Shown: positions 14,506 through 23,842, counted from the first letter of the stretch. The stretch is 44,035 bases of DNA from an uncultured Candidatus Berkelbacteria bacterium (GCA_903834195.1 CAILIB010000018.1:1-44035); one strand, 5' to 3'. The notes: generated by a model from the letters alone, not told the origin. Made by a program: numbers and translations.

Positions 14506-14922
14506 TTATGAGTAGAGTTCTTGGTAGGTGTACCCGCGCTTAATCAGCTCGGCTGTACAACTCTTCTTCTTGATCCAATAATCAGAAACTGCTGAACGTT
14601 CTGCATCATCCAAATCTTCAAGTGATGCCGCATTTCGTTGAAATACTTTCTGCGCCCGTTCGGCTAAATCTTGAGACAGACTCATTTGAACCATGAGTTC
14701 TTTCACATCTTTCTCAAGTGCCTGAAGCTTGGCAAAACTCTTGCCTAAATCGGTAGCAGGATCGTTCATATCGCTAATAATTTTGGCACCAGCTTCTCCA
14801 AGTGAGCCCGCCATTTCAATCTGATCACGGAATAATTTCAGTGAAGCTGAAACTCCGTTCTGCAGAAACAGGTGGATCATGTTGTTCGATTCCTGCAGTT
14901 CTAAGTCGTAAAGAGTTGCCAT
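14506..14922 (-). CDS. Helical protein at the end of the chemotaxis operon
   Basis: The protein has 138 residues, almost wholly helical and without membrane segments. Runs such as KSFAKLQALEKDVKELMVQM and SQDLAERAQKVFQR suggest coiled-coil packing. No family is recognised. It begins 2 bases after the response regulator stop and is the last gene before the operon terminator. That position argues for a part in the same signalling pathway, for example as an adaptor or output of the response regulator. This is inference from order only. Confidence 0.72.
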   Translation of the reverse strand: MATLYDLELQESNNMIHLFLQNGVSASLKLFRDQIEMAGSLGEAGAKIISDMNDPATDLGKSFAKLQALEKDVKELMVQMSLSQDLAERAQKVFQRNAASLEDLDDAERSAVSDYWIKKKSCTAELIKRGYTYQELYS

Positions 14923-14924
14923 GA

Positions 14925-15341
14925 TTAAATATATTTCTTTACCAAGTCTACAATTTTCGGTAGTCCGGTGTTTGCTTTAATAAAGTAGTCTTTCGCCCCT
15001 AGCTCGGTTGCCCGATCCATACTTTCCATGTCTGACACACCGGTGAGGAATATCAGTGGGATGCTTGCAGTTTCTGGGGTGCCTTTAACATACTTGAGAA
15101 CTCCGAACCCATCAAGGTTTGGCATCTTTATATCGCAGAGAATCAGTTTAAACTTCTGATCTTGTGCAAGTGTATTGATTCCAATTTGACCGTCTGCTGC
15201 AACGATAAGGTCGTAGCCTGAGGTTGTTAGAATCAATGTAAGTGCTTGTGAGAAAAATGGATCATCCTCACAGAGCAAGATACGTGGCTTGGCTGTTGCA
15301 ACAGCCACCTCTTCTTCTTTTGGTTTACCGAATAGTCCCAT
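14925..15341 (-). CDS. Single-domain response regulator
   Basis: The protein has 138 residues: a short N-terminal extension (MGLFGKPKEEE) and a receiver domain from about residue 18. The acidic pocket is CEDD (about 24-27), the phosphoacceptor Asp70 lies in LILCDIKMPNLDG, the Thr is in IFLTG and the Lys is Lys122 in YFIKANTG. It has no output domain, so it acts by protein contact like CheY. It is the third receiver protein encoded in the operon, counting CheB. Confidence 0.92.
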   Translation of the reverse strand: MGLFGKPKEEEVAVATAKPRILLCEDDPFFSQALTLILTTSGYDLIVAADGQIGINTLAQDQKFKLILCDIKMPNLDGFGVLKYVKGTPETASIPLIFLTGVSDMESMDRATELGAKDYFIKANTGLPKIVDLVKKYI

Positions 15342-15347
15342 GGTAGG

Positions 15348-16430
15348 TTATGCGTTACTAGTAGTTGACCTGCTCCCCACCTTTGGTGGTGGGTTAGGCA
15401 TAGGTTGTGGATTAATAATGGTTAGGGCAGAGTGCGGCAGAACATCACCGTGCTGACTACTCTGAATTAAGCGAATTGCCCCCTGTGAAGGTGTCATGGT
15501 AGGCAAAATAATATCAGCTTGCGGGGTAATATTGCGAATTTCTTGCATGACTCTCTCAGCATAACTCCCCTTCATCTTCATAAGTCCACCTGCGATCACA
15601 ACTGGAAGGTGATTCGACTTTTTCAGATCCAATCGGCTGATGATAGTCTTATACGCATCTACAATATCAGCCACTGACTCATTGATGATCTTACTTAACT
15701 CAAGACTGTGCATAAGGGCTGGGTCATTCACTACATAACTCAATTGAGCAATCTCACGCACCGGAAGACCTTCAGAAGCGTAGATCCACCCAATCAATTC
15801 CTCCGGACTTTTCAAGGCTAAGGCAGCGAGAACTTTATCTGTTATCGGAGTTTTTGCAGAACGACCATCATACTCGCGCATAACCTGGCGCAAAAGTGAA
15901 CGCCCAATCCAATATCCTGAACCCTGGTCACCGAGCAGATGCCCCCACCCTCCAGCTGTAGCCTCACGGCCATCACCCGCCACACCGTAACAATGTGCGC
16001 CGGTACCGATTGTAATTGAAACTCCGTAATTTTTCTCAGTTCCCGACTTGAGGGTAATTAACCCATTGTGCACGAAGGAAATTTTCTTGCAGTTAAAAAC
16101 CGGACTATCCTTATCGAGCTTTTGAATAAAACTTCGAATCCGTGAAACATCGCTTGGACTATCAAAGCCAGACATTCCAACACAAACTTGGTCAAAGTTT
16201 TGATCTAAAGCGCGATCCTTATGCTTCATGTGCATGCTTGCACGAGCGCTGTTTGCAACTTTTAAGAGAGCTTCGTAGGTATGAACCGGCGAAACATTAT
16301 GTGGATTTGCCCCGTAGTTCAACAGTGAGCGGGCCAAAATAAATCCACTCTCATCAGTAATAACAGCTTCGGTGTGCGAACCTCCAGCGTCAATTCCTAG
16401 ATATAATTGTGGGGTAAGTGTGCTGAGCAT
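15348..16430 (-). CDS. BadF/BadG-type ATPase, N-acetylglucosamine-kinase-like
   Basis: The protein has 360 residues. It has the sugar-kinase/Hsp70 actin fold: phosphate-1 motif YLGIDAGGSHTEAVITD (about 9-25), a phosphate-2 region TIGTGAHCYGV, the diagnostic GGWGHLLGDQGSGYWIGR (about 157-174), and the adenosine motif VVIAGGLMK. The GDQGSGYWIG block is characteristic of N-acetylglucosamine kinases. AGGGGAA overlaps the cheD stop as its ribosome site, so it is translated within the chemotaxis operon. A sugar kinase there is unusual: it may phosphorylate an amino sugar taken up by chemotaxing cells or act as a sensor. Confidence 0.88.
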   Translation of the reverse strand: MLSTLTPQLYLGIDAGGSHTEAVITDESGFILARSLLNYGANPHNVSPVHTYEALLKVANSARASMHMKHKDRALDQNFDQVCVGMSGFDSPSDVSRIRSFIQKLDKDSPVFNCKKISFVHNGLITLKSGTEKNYGVSITIGTGAHCYGVAGDGREATAGGWGHLLGDQGSGYWIGRSLLRQVMREYDGRSAKTPITDKVLAALALKSPEELIGWIYASEGLPVREIAQLSYVVNDPALMHSLELSKIINESVADIVDAYKTIISRLDLKKSNHLPVVIAGGLMKMKGSYAERVMQEIRNITPQADIILPTMTPSQGAIRLIQSSQHGDVLPHSALTIINPQPMPNPPPKVGSRSTTSNA

Positions 16431-16438
16431 ATATTCCC

Positions 16439-16918
16439 CTAAAGACTAGTTCTAACTTGTACAACTCCACTACTGAGATCAAAGCTGGCAGCGCGCCCAA
16501 CTGATCCTCCAACATCTTCTCCAACAATTCTAATACTGTACGTTCCAAGAAGTGCTTTAATCGATTCAACGTTTTTTTCACCAACTCGAACCGATCGTCC
16601 CTGAATTTCAGGAAACATACTTGCGCCACCAACTAACTTTGCAACAAGTGCCGAAGCAGAAACACCCATTGTTGAAAATTGGCTAATGATTACCTTAATT
16701 GCAGCATCGGCATAACGCAGGTCTTCCTCGGTATAACTTGTTGCATTAGCTGCTTCGGGACGAACTGGCAACATAATATGCGCCAGTGCCCCCTTTTTTG
16801 TTTGGGCATGAAACATGCAGAGAGCCACACAGGAGCCAATACCAGCAGTAGTGAGCACAAATGGTGCATCAGCGATTTTCAGCGTGCCCATAGATACTTC
16901 TACGATGTTATTTTCCAC
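16439..16918 (-). CDS. cheD: Chemoreceptor glutamine deamidase CheD
   Basis: The protein has 159 residues. CheD deamidates Gln residues on chemoreceptors and binds CheC. The catalytic triad is visible: Thr24 in LTTAGIG, Cys30 in GSCVALCMF and His47 in GALAHIMLP. The end holds VGGSVGRAASFDLSSGVVQVR, the typical CheD C-terminal strand pair. Its start overlaps the cheC stop by 11 bases, and the CheC-CheD pairing fits archaeal and Thermotoga/Bacillus-type systems. Confidence 0.95.
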   Translation of the reverse strand: MENNIVEVSMGTLKIADAPFVLTTAGIGSCVALCMFHAQTKKGALAHIMLPVRPEAANATSYTEEDLRYADAAIKVIISQFSTMGVSASALVAKLVGGASMFPEIQGRSVRVGEKNVESIKALLGTYSIRIVGEDVGGSVGRAASFDLSSGVVQVRTSL

Positions 16919-17525
16919 TCGGTACCTCTTCTGGTGTCGCTTGGATTTTACTCAAAATAGTATCCAGCCCTGGCTTATCAAACAGAATTAGGAAGAACCC
17001 ACTCACCACATGTCCTTCGACAGTAAATGGTAAGTGAATTGCATACGCATCGCTCCCTGTTTCAGCGTACGAGATTATTACTTGATCTATCACTGCGCCG
17101 GCGTAGTCGTCGGTATAGTTTGGTACGGTCAACATAATCGAAAGATGCAGCCGATTAGCCATTTCACTAATAATCACGCCACTTGAAATGTTCCCCAACT
17201 CTTTAAGAGCCGATGCCTCAAACTCACCTAGTGTGGTTGTGGTCCCACTCGCATTACCCATCATTAAATCAACCAGAATAGCAGCCTCCGACGCACTCAC
17301 AAAGAGAAATATATCACCAACAATATCGCCCACTAGTGGGATATAAATACTGGCTAAACTAGCAACTCCAATAATCTTACTGATTTCTGAAAGTGGAACT
17401 TGCCCCAAATGACCAAGGTTCAACTGAACTGGTTGACGTACAACAGATGCCAAGCCCGCGCTCAGCTTTTCCTGCAGAACCGTCGCCAACCCACTCAGTG
17501 GACCTTGCTCGATGTTTACTTCCAT
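16908..17525 (-). CDS. cheC: CheY-P phosphatase CheC
   Basis: The protein has 205 residues. CheC removes phosphate from CheY-P. The usual CheC has two ExxN sites. The second is intact (Glu109 and Asn112 in EFEASALKELGNISSG), followed by the expected helix EMANRL. At the matching N-terminal position I read LQEKLSAG (Glu19, Ser22), so the first site seems to have lost its Asn. The start overlaps the cheA stop. It probably works as a heterodimer with CheD. Confidence 0.9.
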   Translation of the reverse strand: MEVNIEQGPLSGLATVLQEKLSAGLASVVRQPVQLNLGHLGQVPLSEISKIIGVASLASIYIPLVGDIVGDIFLFVSASEAAILVDLMMGNASGTTTTLGEFEASALKELGNISSGVIISEMANRLHLSIMLTVPNYTDDYAGAVIDQVIISYAETGSDAYAIHLPFTVEGHVVSGFFLILFDKPGLDTILSKIQATPEEVPSGK

Positions 17526-19558
17526 GTTAACCCGTCAAAGTTAATGATCGGAGCTGCATTTCCATCGGCTAGAATAGTTGCACCTGAGAAGTGCGTACTA
17601 CGTTTCAAGAGTGGCCCAAGTGGTTTAACCAGAATTTCTTCTTCGGAAATAATCTTATCTACCACACAACCGATCATCTCTTCACCGCGGCGCACGAGTA
17701 CAACGGTTACCAAGGAATTATCTTCCTTTACACCACCGATTCCACCAAACATCGTATCAAGATCAAAGAGGAATACTTCCTGACCATCAATAGCTACTAC
17801 ATTTGTACCTACTGAAGAACGCAGATCGCTCTGGCGCAATTGCACTGTACGGACAATTTCGTTTGCTGGTAGAGCGAATACTTGCTTACCAACACCAGCC
17901 AAAAGTGCTTGCATGATTGCGAGCGTCATTGGCAACCGAATAATAAATGCAGTTCCCTTTCCAACTTCAGTTTCAACAGTAATGTCACCACCAAGCTTTT
18001 TGATTGAACTTCGCACTGCACTCATTCCTACGCCACGACCAGAAATATCGGTTACTTCTTCACTGGTTGAAACACCATCAAGGAAGAGCAATTTCTCATG
18101 TTGATTTCCCTGAAGAATCTCATGTAACTCTGCTGCAGTTAACACACCCTTCTTTACAGCTGCATGTCCAAGCTTCTCCCACTCGATACCTTGACCATCG
18201 TCCCTAATCTCAACATAGAACTTATTGTCTTTGGTGTATGAGCGCATAGTAAGGACTGCTTCTTCAGCTTTTCCTATAGCTTTACGTAGCTCTGGAAGCT
18301 CAATTCCATGATCAATTGCATTTCGTACTAAGTGCACAAATGGCTCTGTCAAGTGATCAATAATAGTACGGTCAACCGTAGTATCTTCACCTTCCATCTC
18401 CAAACGAACCTTCTTATTCGTCTTATGTGCAACGTCGCGAACTAATCGTGGAATCGTATGCAGCGCCATGCTGATTGGGAAGAGACGTGCTTGCATTACG
18501 TAGAACTGAAGATCTGTAACGAGACGATCCAAACGGTGAATTTCTGCCTTTAATGCAACATCAGCCTGCACTTGAGAGCTCGTCTTGAGACGCATCTTTA
18601 GGAGTACGAGCTCTTCTGAGATTCCGATCATCTGATCAAGACGTTCAACTTTAAGCGTTACAGTTGAGATTTGTTCACTTGTAGCTGCGGCTGGTTTTGC
18701 TGGAGCATCTGGAGTTGTAACTTCTTTATTACTAGCCAGTACTTCACTAGCGGCGGCAGCGGCATCAGCTGTTGAACCAATTACAGTATTAGCGTTACCC
18801 GCTATTTGACCACCAACTTGCGGTTTTGGCATTGGCACATCATCGAGAGACATTGGCATTGGGGCAAACGCTGAATTCGTTGGAGGCGTAGCCGCAACTA
18901 CTGGAGTTGGAACTGGAGCTGGTGCGACAACGGCCGGCACAACTACTTCTGGCATTGTTGGCGCAGGTACTACAGGTGCAACAAGTACTGACGCAGGTAC
19001 TGCAACTTCAACAACGGCTGGAGCAACAGGAACTTCACTTGCTGGAACAGGTACTACCGGAGCAACCTCTGCAACTACAGGGGTCTCAACTACAGGGGTC
19101 TCAACAACAGGAGCCTCAACTACAGGAGCTGCTGCAGGCTGAGGAGCCTCACCTGACTTACCGAAACCATCAGTAGTAAGACCTGTTATAGCTTTAATAC
19201 GATCAACATACTCTTTGCAAGAAAGCTCTGTACTACCAGCTGCAATCGCATCAAGCGAAGCGCTAATTTGATCAAATGCCTCAAAGAGCGCATCTGCCAG
19301 CTCTTTTTGCATCTTCATAGAACCGTTTCCGATAGCAGTAAACAAATCTTCAATAACGTGACCAAGCGTGGCAATCTGCTCAAATCCCATTGCACCACTT
19401 TCACCCTTCAACGAGTGACCTGTGCGCATGAGTTCTTCCATCAGACTGAGATCATTTGGATTTGATTCAATCTTCAACAAAATATCTTGCATTAACTGCA
19501 GATGCTCACGAGCTGTCTGTAAGAACAGGTCTTTAAATTGATCCATTTCCAAACTCAT
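17516..19558 (-). CDS. cheA: Chemotaxis histidine kinase CheA
   Basis: The protein has 680 residues. The order is P1 Hpt domain (1-130, phosphorylated His48 in TGHSLKGE); a long linker (about 136-296) dominated by Val, Pro and Ala where a P2 domain would normally sit; P3 dimerisation (about 297-365); P4 ATPase (about 366-545, with HLVRNAIDHGIE, DDGQGI and GRGVGMSAV); and P5 CheW-like domain (about 546-680). It phosphorylates CheY and CheB when receptors are unoccupied. The start overlaps the cheB stop by 4 bases. The linker shares its composition, and the string VPASVLV, with the tail of the CheY-like gene two genes upstream. Confidence 0.97.
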   Translation of the reverse strand: MSLEMDQFKDLFLQTAREHLQLMQDILLKIESNPNDLSLMEELMRTGHSLKGESGAMGFEQIATLGHVIEDLFTAIGNGSMKMQKELADALFEAFDQISASLDAIAAGSTELSCKEYVDRIKAITGLTTDGFGKSGEAPQPAAAPVVEAPVVETPVVETPVVAEVAPVVPVPASEVPVAPAVVEVAVPASVLVAPVVPAPTMPEVVVPAVVAPAPVPTPVVAATPPTNSAFAPMPMSLDDVPMPKPQVGGQIAGNANTVIGSTADAAAAASEVLASNKEVTTPDAPAKPAAATSEQISTVTLKVERLDQMIGISEELVLLKMRLKTSSQVQADVALKAEIHRLDRLVTDLQFYVMQARLFPISMALHTIPRLVRDVAHKTNKKVRLEMEGEDTTVDRTIIDHLTEPFVHLVRNAIDHGIELPELRKAIGKAEEAVLTMRSYTKDNKFYVEIRDDGQGIEWEKLGHAAVKKGVLTAAELHEILQGNQHEKLLFLDGVSTSEEVTDISGRGVGMSAVRSSIKKLGGDITVETEVGKGTAFIIRLPMTLAIMQALLAGVGKQVFALPANEIVRTVQLRQSDLRSSVGTNVVAIDGQEVFLFDLDTMFGGIGGVKEDNSLVTVVLVRRGEEMIGCVVDKIISEEEILVKPLGPLLKRSTHFSGATILADGNAAPIINFDGLTWK

Positions 19559-20586
19559 AGAGACTCCACCATGCCTGCAACTGCAGGAATTATCTGATTA
19601 AGTGGCAAGACGTGATCGGCCAAGTCTTCCTTTACAACTTCTTGGGCCATTCCATATACCACGGATGTTTCTTCATTCTGAACGTAGGTTGTACCGCCCT
19701 TGAATTTAATTTCACGCATTCCAACTACCCCATCTTGACCCATCCCTGTAAGGATCACCCCTACCATAGATCGGCCAAAAATCGGTGCGAGGGAAAGCAT
19801 CATTTTGTCTACCGTTGGACGCAATTTCCACTGTGGTGGATCAAGCGTCAACGTTGCTTCTGCACGTGTTACTAAGTTCGTTGTTACTGGCTTAAAAACC
19901 AAATGGTAATCACCTTTCGCAACGAGGATTTTACCAGCTTCGACTACATCCCCATTTTCAGCTTCTTTCACTGGAATGGGACAAATTTTAGCAAGACGCT
20001 GGATGAATCGTGATGTAAACTGACCTGGCATATGTTGAACAATCACTACCCCTGCCGAAAAGTTTTTCGGAAATTGTTGGAGAATTTCTGACAGCGCTTC
20101 TGGTCCACCGGTCGACGAACCAATTGCTACAACCACTCTTGGCTCATGACGATGGATATTTGGGTGCACACTTTTAGTATGTGGAGCATGCTGACGAATC
20201 TCATGCACAAGTTGTTCTCGTACTACTGCCAAATTATCTGAACCTTCAGGTCGTTGCACAAAACCCACAACCCCTGCCTGAATTAGTGGCAGGATATGCC
20301 TCGCCATCTTCGGATCTGAATCTGTGAGTGCAATGAGTGGCATTGATACACCTTGCAGTAAATCAAACCTTCTCAGCGGCAGTTCATGATTTAAAATTGC
20401 ATCAAGCACTACTACATTTGCGCCAGATTTCTTTATCTCTTCTTTTAATCCTTCTTCAAATGGAGCACTTCCAACCACAGCAATACCCTGCTCAAGCGAG
20501 AGCATCTGAGTAAGAGCGAAGCGCACGAGCACATCGTCACTAACTACAAATACGGTACTAGGTGTTTCAGGAGTACGATCAGACAC
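19555..20586 (-). CDS. cheB: Chemoreceptor methylesterase CheB
   Basis: The protein has 343 residues. The C-terminal methylesterase (about 148-343) has its triad: Ser158 in AIGSSTGGPEAL, His185 in VQHMPGQF and Asp285 in LTGMGQDGV. The N-terminal receiver keeps the acidic pair (SDD, residues 16-18) and Asp62 in VVVLDAI. The otherwise invariant Lys of the KP motif is replaced by Arg112 in FVQRPEG, so phosphorylation control may be altered. CheB removes methyl groups from receptors and can deamidate them. It sits between the cheY-like gene and cheA. Confidence 0.95.
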   Translation of the reverse strand: MSDRTPETPSTVFVVSDDVLVRFALTQMLSLEQGIAVVGSAPFEEGLKEEIKKSGANVVVLDAILNHELPLRRFDLLQGVSMPLIALTDSDPKMARHILPLIQAGVVGFVQRPEGSDNLAVVREQLVHEIRQHAPHTKSVHPNIHRHEPRVVVAIGSSTGGPEALSEILQQFPKNFSAGVVIVQHMPGQFTSRFIQRLAKICPIPVKEAENGDVVEAGKILVAKGDYHLVFKPVTTNLVTRAEATLTLDPPQWKLRPTVDKMMLSLAPIFGRSMVGVILTGMGQDGVVGMREIKFKGGTTYVQNEETSVVYGMAQEVVKEDLADHVLPLNQIIPAVAGMVESL

Positions 20587-20595
20587 AAGACTGAA

Positions 20596-21351
20596 TTATG
20601 TTAGCTGGATAGGTGGAGTTGGAACATCAACTGCGGATGCAGGTACCACCTCAGTTACAACAGGTGTTGAAACTGGAGCTGGTGCAGTTGGTATGCTTGG
20701 TGTAACCAAGACTGATGCAGGAACAGTAACCACTGGGGGTACTGGAGCAGCAGGAATGACTGGTGCTACTGCGACTGGAACTGAAATAGGTGTTGGCACC
20801 ACTGGCGTAACAACTGCTTCTGGTTGCACTGGAAGTGCTGGGGCATCTGGAATCACAACAGAAACTGGTACTACTACTGGCGGTGTTACAGCTACTGGAG
20901 TTGTCGGAATCACCTCAGGAACTACTTGTGCAGGTGCAGCGGGTGTAGCAGGTGCTGTCAGAGCCGTAGGAGCAACTGCCCCCGCAGGCATCTCCCCGCT
21001 CACAACCTTGTTAAACACCTCACGAATTTGTTCTGGTTGAAATGGTTTTGCAAGAAACGCATTAGCCTTAAGTGCTTCAGCTTTCTGCACCATTTCATCC
21101 TGACTAATCGATGTAACAAAGATGATCTTTGCTTCTGGGTTAATCGCCCGAATTTCTTCCATGGCCATAATGCCATTTTTGACTGGCATGATGATATCGA
21201 GGAATGTTACGTCAAACCTGTAGTTTCGGTACAACTCAACAGCTACGTCACCATTCTCAGCTTCCATGAACTCAACATTTGGTGTGTCTTTTAGCGCAAC
21301 CTTAATGATGGTGCGCATGAATGCCGAGTCGTCGGTGAGGAGTATTTTCAT
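20596..21351 (-). CDS. CheY-like receiver with long Pro/Val/Ala/Thr tail
   Basis: The protein has 251 residues. Residues 1-118 form a complete CheY receiver: acidic Asp7-Asp8, phosphoacceptor Asp52 in VTFLDIIMP, Thr80 and Lys102 in FLAKPF. Residues 119-251 are a low-complexity tail of Val, Pro, Ala and Thr (for example TPVVPTPISVPVAVAPV) with no recognised fold. The same kind of sequence, including VPASVLV, forms the linker of CheA. CheY normally has no tail, so this may tether it in the array or place it at a motor or pilus machine. Confidence 0.9.
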   Translation of the reverse strand: MKILLTDDSAFMRTIIKVALKDTPNVEFMEAENGDVAVELYRNYRFDVTFLDIIMPVKNGIMAMEEIRAINPEAKIIFVTSISQDEMVQKAEALKANAFLAKPFQPEQIREVFNKVVSGEMPAGAVAPTALTAPATPAAPAQVVPEVIPTTPVAVTPPVVVPVSVVIPDAPALPVQPEAVVTPVVPTPISVPVAVAPVIPAAPVPPVVTVPASVLVTPSIPTAPAPVSTPVVTEVVPASAVDVPTPPIQLT

Positions 21352-21362
21352 AAATAACGCGG

Positions 21363-23195
21363 TTAGTTAGACCCTTCTTCTTTGTCACGAGTCTCAAGAA
21401 TCTTATCCATAAGACCTTCTGGAATAAGTGGCTTACTTGCACTAACAGGGGCTGCTGGAGCTTGATGATGCGTAACTACAGGAGCTGCTGCCGGAGTAGA
21501 AACAGTATGTGACTTAATCAGGTTCTCAATTTTGGCAGCATCAGGAGCGTTTTTTGGATGTGACATTTCGAGCACATCTGAAACCTTGAAACGACTAATC
21601 AACGACTGAAGCTCTTGAGAAGTAGCAGCTAACTGTTGAGCTGCACTCGCAACTTGCTGCATAGATGAACTGGTCTGTTGAACACCAGAGCTCATCTGCT
21701 GACTTGAAGAGGCTGATTGCTGAGCTACTGCTGCAACTGCATCTACTGAACTTTCGATAGCTGAAACGCGTTGTCCAATTGATTGAAGTGCTGAAAGCGC
21801 TTGGTCTACTACTTTGCCGCCGTCTTCAACTTCTTTACGGCCAGATTCCATGCTAGATACAGCTTCATCAGTACTACTCTTAATCTGACTAATCAGTTCT
21901 TCGATGTGCTTTGTGGCATTCTGTGATTCTTCAGCAAGCTTACGCACTTCATCAGCTACAACTGCAAATCCACGACCGGCTTCACCAGCACGAGCAGCTT
22001 CGATTGCAGCGTTCAGTGCCAAGAGGTTTGTTTGACCAGCAATGCTGTTAATCGTATCAACGATGCCAACGATTTCCTGACTCTTTGATCCAAGCGAAGA
22101 AACTGCATTTGAAGACTTTGTTACCGCGTCAGCCAATGTTTTCATCTTAGCGCCAGCTGCTTCAGCTGCTTCAGCACCACTCTTTGATTCGGTACCAAGT
22201 GACTTTGCCTCACCAGAAACCTGGGTTGTCTGCTTTGCCAAGTTCTCACTACCCGCTGCAACTTCTTGAACAGCACTACTCACCTGCTGAGTTGCTGCAT
22301 TTACTTGCTGTGTGGAAGAAGCCAGCTGCTGTGATGTTGCCGAAATGGTTTGCATCCCGGTCGACACCTTGCCAATGATTACTTCAATGTTTTCAACAAA
22401 CTTGTTGAACCAAAGGGACAATGTTCCAAACTCATCCTTTGAAGTAGCATCCAGGCGTTGAGTAAGATCGCCTTCACCTTGTGCAATATCACGAATACGA
22501 GCCGTAATAGCTGAAACACTTCCAGTGATCTGGCGAATGATAAAGAATGAAAGCGCACCGGTTAGAGCTAAGATAATCAGGGCCAGCGCGTAATCGAGAG
22601 TGTTCCGACTGGTGATTGTAGCTGTTGCATCATCTTGTGCAGCGGTTAGATCATCACCTGCCAAAGTAGCTAGTTTATCAACACTTGCTCGATCAACTTT
22701 ATAGGCACTTGCAAGTGAAGTTGTAAGCACTGTCTGGGCTTGTGCTAATGAAACTGCATCTCCTTTTTGAATAAGTGGAACGAACTGAGTGTCCATTACC
22801 TTAAAGAAGGCAGCACCACTATCATTTAACTCACCAAGAGTAAGGTCTCGTACAGCTCCGGCATCAAGTGTGTCTGACCAAAACTTCTGACGGGTTGCAA
22901 ACTGACCCTCCAAATCTTGATATGCCTTAATATGATCTGCTCGACTCGAAGTATCAGTATCATTCAACATCAAGTTGGCATCCAGGTAACTCTCAATTAC
23001 ATAAAGAGGTGGTGGAAGAATATCAGCAACAACATCCTTATCATTCGAAATACGCATGTAGCGCGGACTATTAATTGCAACCTCAGTAACAGTTTGGGAA
23101 CTGAGCCAGATGTACGCAGCAAAACCAACAACAAACACGCCGAACAAGAGGATCAACTTGTTACGTACGCTTATATCTTTGAGAGCTAGTGTCAT
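21363..23195 (-). CDS. Methyl-accepting chemotaxis protein 1
   Basis: The protein has 610 residues. Transmembrane segments lie at about 13-31 and 200-220, with a mostly helical extracytoplasmic sensor of about 165 residues between them, like four-helix-bundle sensors. A HAMP domain follows (about 222-275), then the signalling coiled coil. The hairpin tip [19 protein letters not shown] leads into [19 protein letters not shown]. The C-terminus ends in a Pro/Ala linker and [16 protein letters not shown], almost the same as the tail of MCP 3. It is the second gene of the operon, after cheW. Confidence 0.96.
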   Translation of the reverse strand: MTLALKDISVRNKLILLFGVFVVGFAAYIWLSSQTVTEVAINSPRYMRISNDKDVVADILPPPLYVIESYLDANLMLNDTDTSSRADHIKAYQDLEGQFATRQKFWSDTLDAGAVRDLTLGELNDSGAAFFKVMDTQFVPLIQKGDAVSLAQAQTVLTTSLASAYKVDRASVDKLATLAGDDLTAAQDDATATITSRNTLDYALALIILALTGALSFFIIRQITGSVSAITARIRDIAQGEGDLTQRLDATSKDEFGTLSLWFNKFVENIEVIIGKVSTGMQTISATSQQLASSTQQVNAATQQVSSAVQEVAAGSENLAKQTTQVSGEAKSLGTESKSGAEAAEAAGAKMKTLADAVTKSSNAVSSLGSKSQEIVGIVDTINSIAGQTNLLALNAAIEAARAGEAGRGFAVVADEVRKLAEESQNATKHIEELISQIKSSTDEAVSSMESGRKEVEDGGKVVDQALSALQSIGQRVSAIESSVDAVAAVAQQSASSSQQMSSGVQQTSSSMQQVASAAQQLAATSQELQSLISRFKVSDVLEMSHPKNAPDAAKIENLIKSHTVSTPAAAPVVTHHQAPAAPVSASKPLIPEGLMDKILETRDKEEGSN

Positions 23196-23205
23196 TGTGA
23201 AAATG

Positions 23206-23775
23206 TTATGCTTGTGGCTTGACGATTTGATCGCCAGCGGTTGGTATATCGTCTTCTTTTAAAACACGATGAAGATTAAGAATAAGTATTACACGCTCAT
23301 CTACCACCATTACGCCGTGAATATACTCAGCATCCACTTTCAAATTTCCCATTCCTTCAGCAGAGCGTACTGCATCTGGATTGAAATTCATTACTGAACT
23401 CACCGTATCTACCAATACACCAAAGAGTGTCTTGTCAGTTTTGACCAAGATAATGTAGCCTTCTTTACCATCTTCACGCTGCAGACCAAAAAGACGCGCT
23501 AAGCTCACGACTGTAGCAACAGTGCCACGCACATTAATAATTCCAGAAACGTATTCTGGAGCGTTTGGAAACGGCGTAATATCCCCTGCAGGAATTATCT
23601 CTTGGATATCGAGAATAGGTGCCGCGTACTCTTCTTCACCCAAACGGAACACCACATACTGTTCAGTTTGCTCAACATTTTTCCCTTGTTCTGCACCAGT
23701 TTGCGGCACTGGCGAGCCCCCCTTAATTTCTTCCATGTTGAGTAAAGTATTTATTTTACTTAAGTTGTTGATCAA
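23206..23775 (-). CDS. cheW: CheW adaptor 1
   Basis: The protein has 189 residues from a TTG start, or 176 from Met14. The CheW domain begins near [22 protein letters not shown] (about 40-61) and includes [22 protein letters not shown], the strand-turn motif common to CheW proteins. It couples receptors to CheA. It heads the main chemotaxis operon, with its promoter in the divergent gap shared with a cheY. Met14 has no ribosome site, and the TTG lies about 30 bases from the predicted transcription start, so the start is uncertain. Confidence 0.94.
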   Translation of the reverse strand: MINNLSKINTLLNMEEIKGGSPVPQTGAEQGKNVEQTEQYVVFRLGEEEYAAPILDIQEIIPAGDITPFPNAPEYVSGIINVRGTVATVVSLARLFGLQREDGKEGYIILVKTDKTLFGVLVDTVSSVMNFNPDAVRSAEGMGNLKVDAEYIHGVMVVDERVILILNLHRVLKEDDIPTAGDQIVKPQA

Positions 23776-23812
23776 ATATCTGACAAATAAGTTGATCTAT
23801 CTAGTCAAAAAT

Positions 23813-23842
23813 ATTGTAATTGACCAGGAATGAAACTACAAT
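23813..23842. promoter_or_regulatory. Symmetric divergent promoter of cheW operon and cheY
   Basis: ATTGTA (23813-23818) and TACAAT (23837-23842) form an inverted repeat. On the + strand TTGTAA (23814-23819), 17 bases, then TACAAT make a promoter for cheY. On the minus strand TTGTAG (23836-23841), 17 bases, then TACAAT (23813-23818) make one for the cheW operon. Each -10 overlaps the other direction's -35, so two polymerases cannot occupy it together. Confidence 0.65.

Noticed and set aside
18907-19176. Open frame rich in Leu and Gln on the + strand
   Set aside because: It is the complement of the CheA linker, with no start signal of its own.
20693-21040. Open frame rich in Gly and Thr on the + strand
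   Set aside because: It is the complement of the Pro/Val/Ala tail of the CheY-like gene; low-complexity coding gives long open frames on the other strand.
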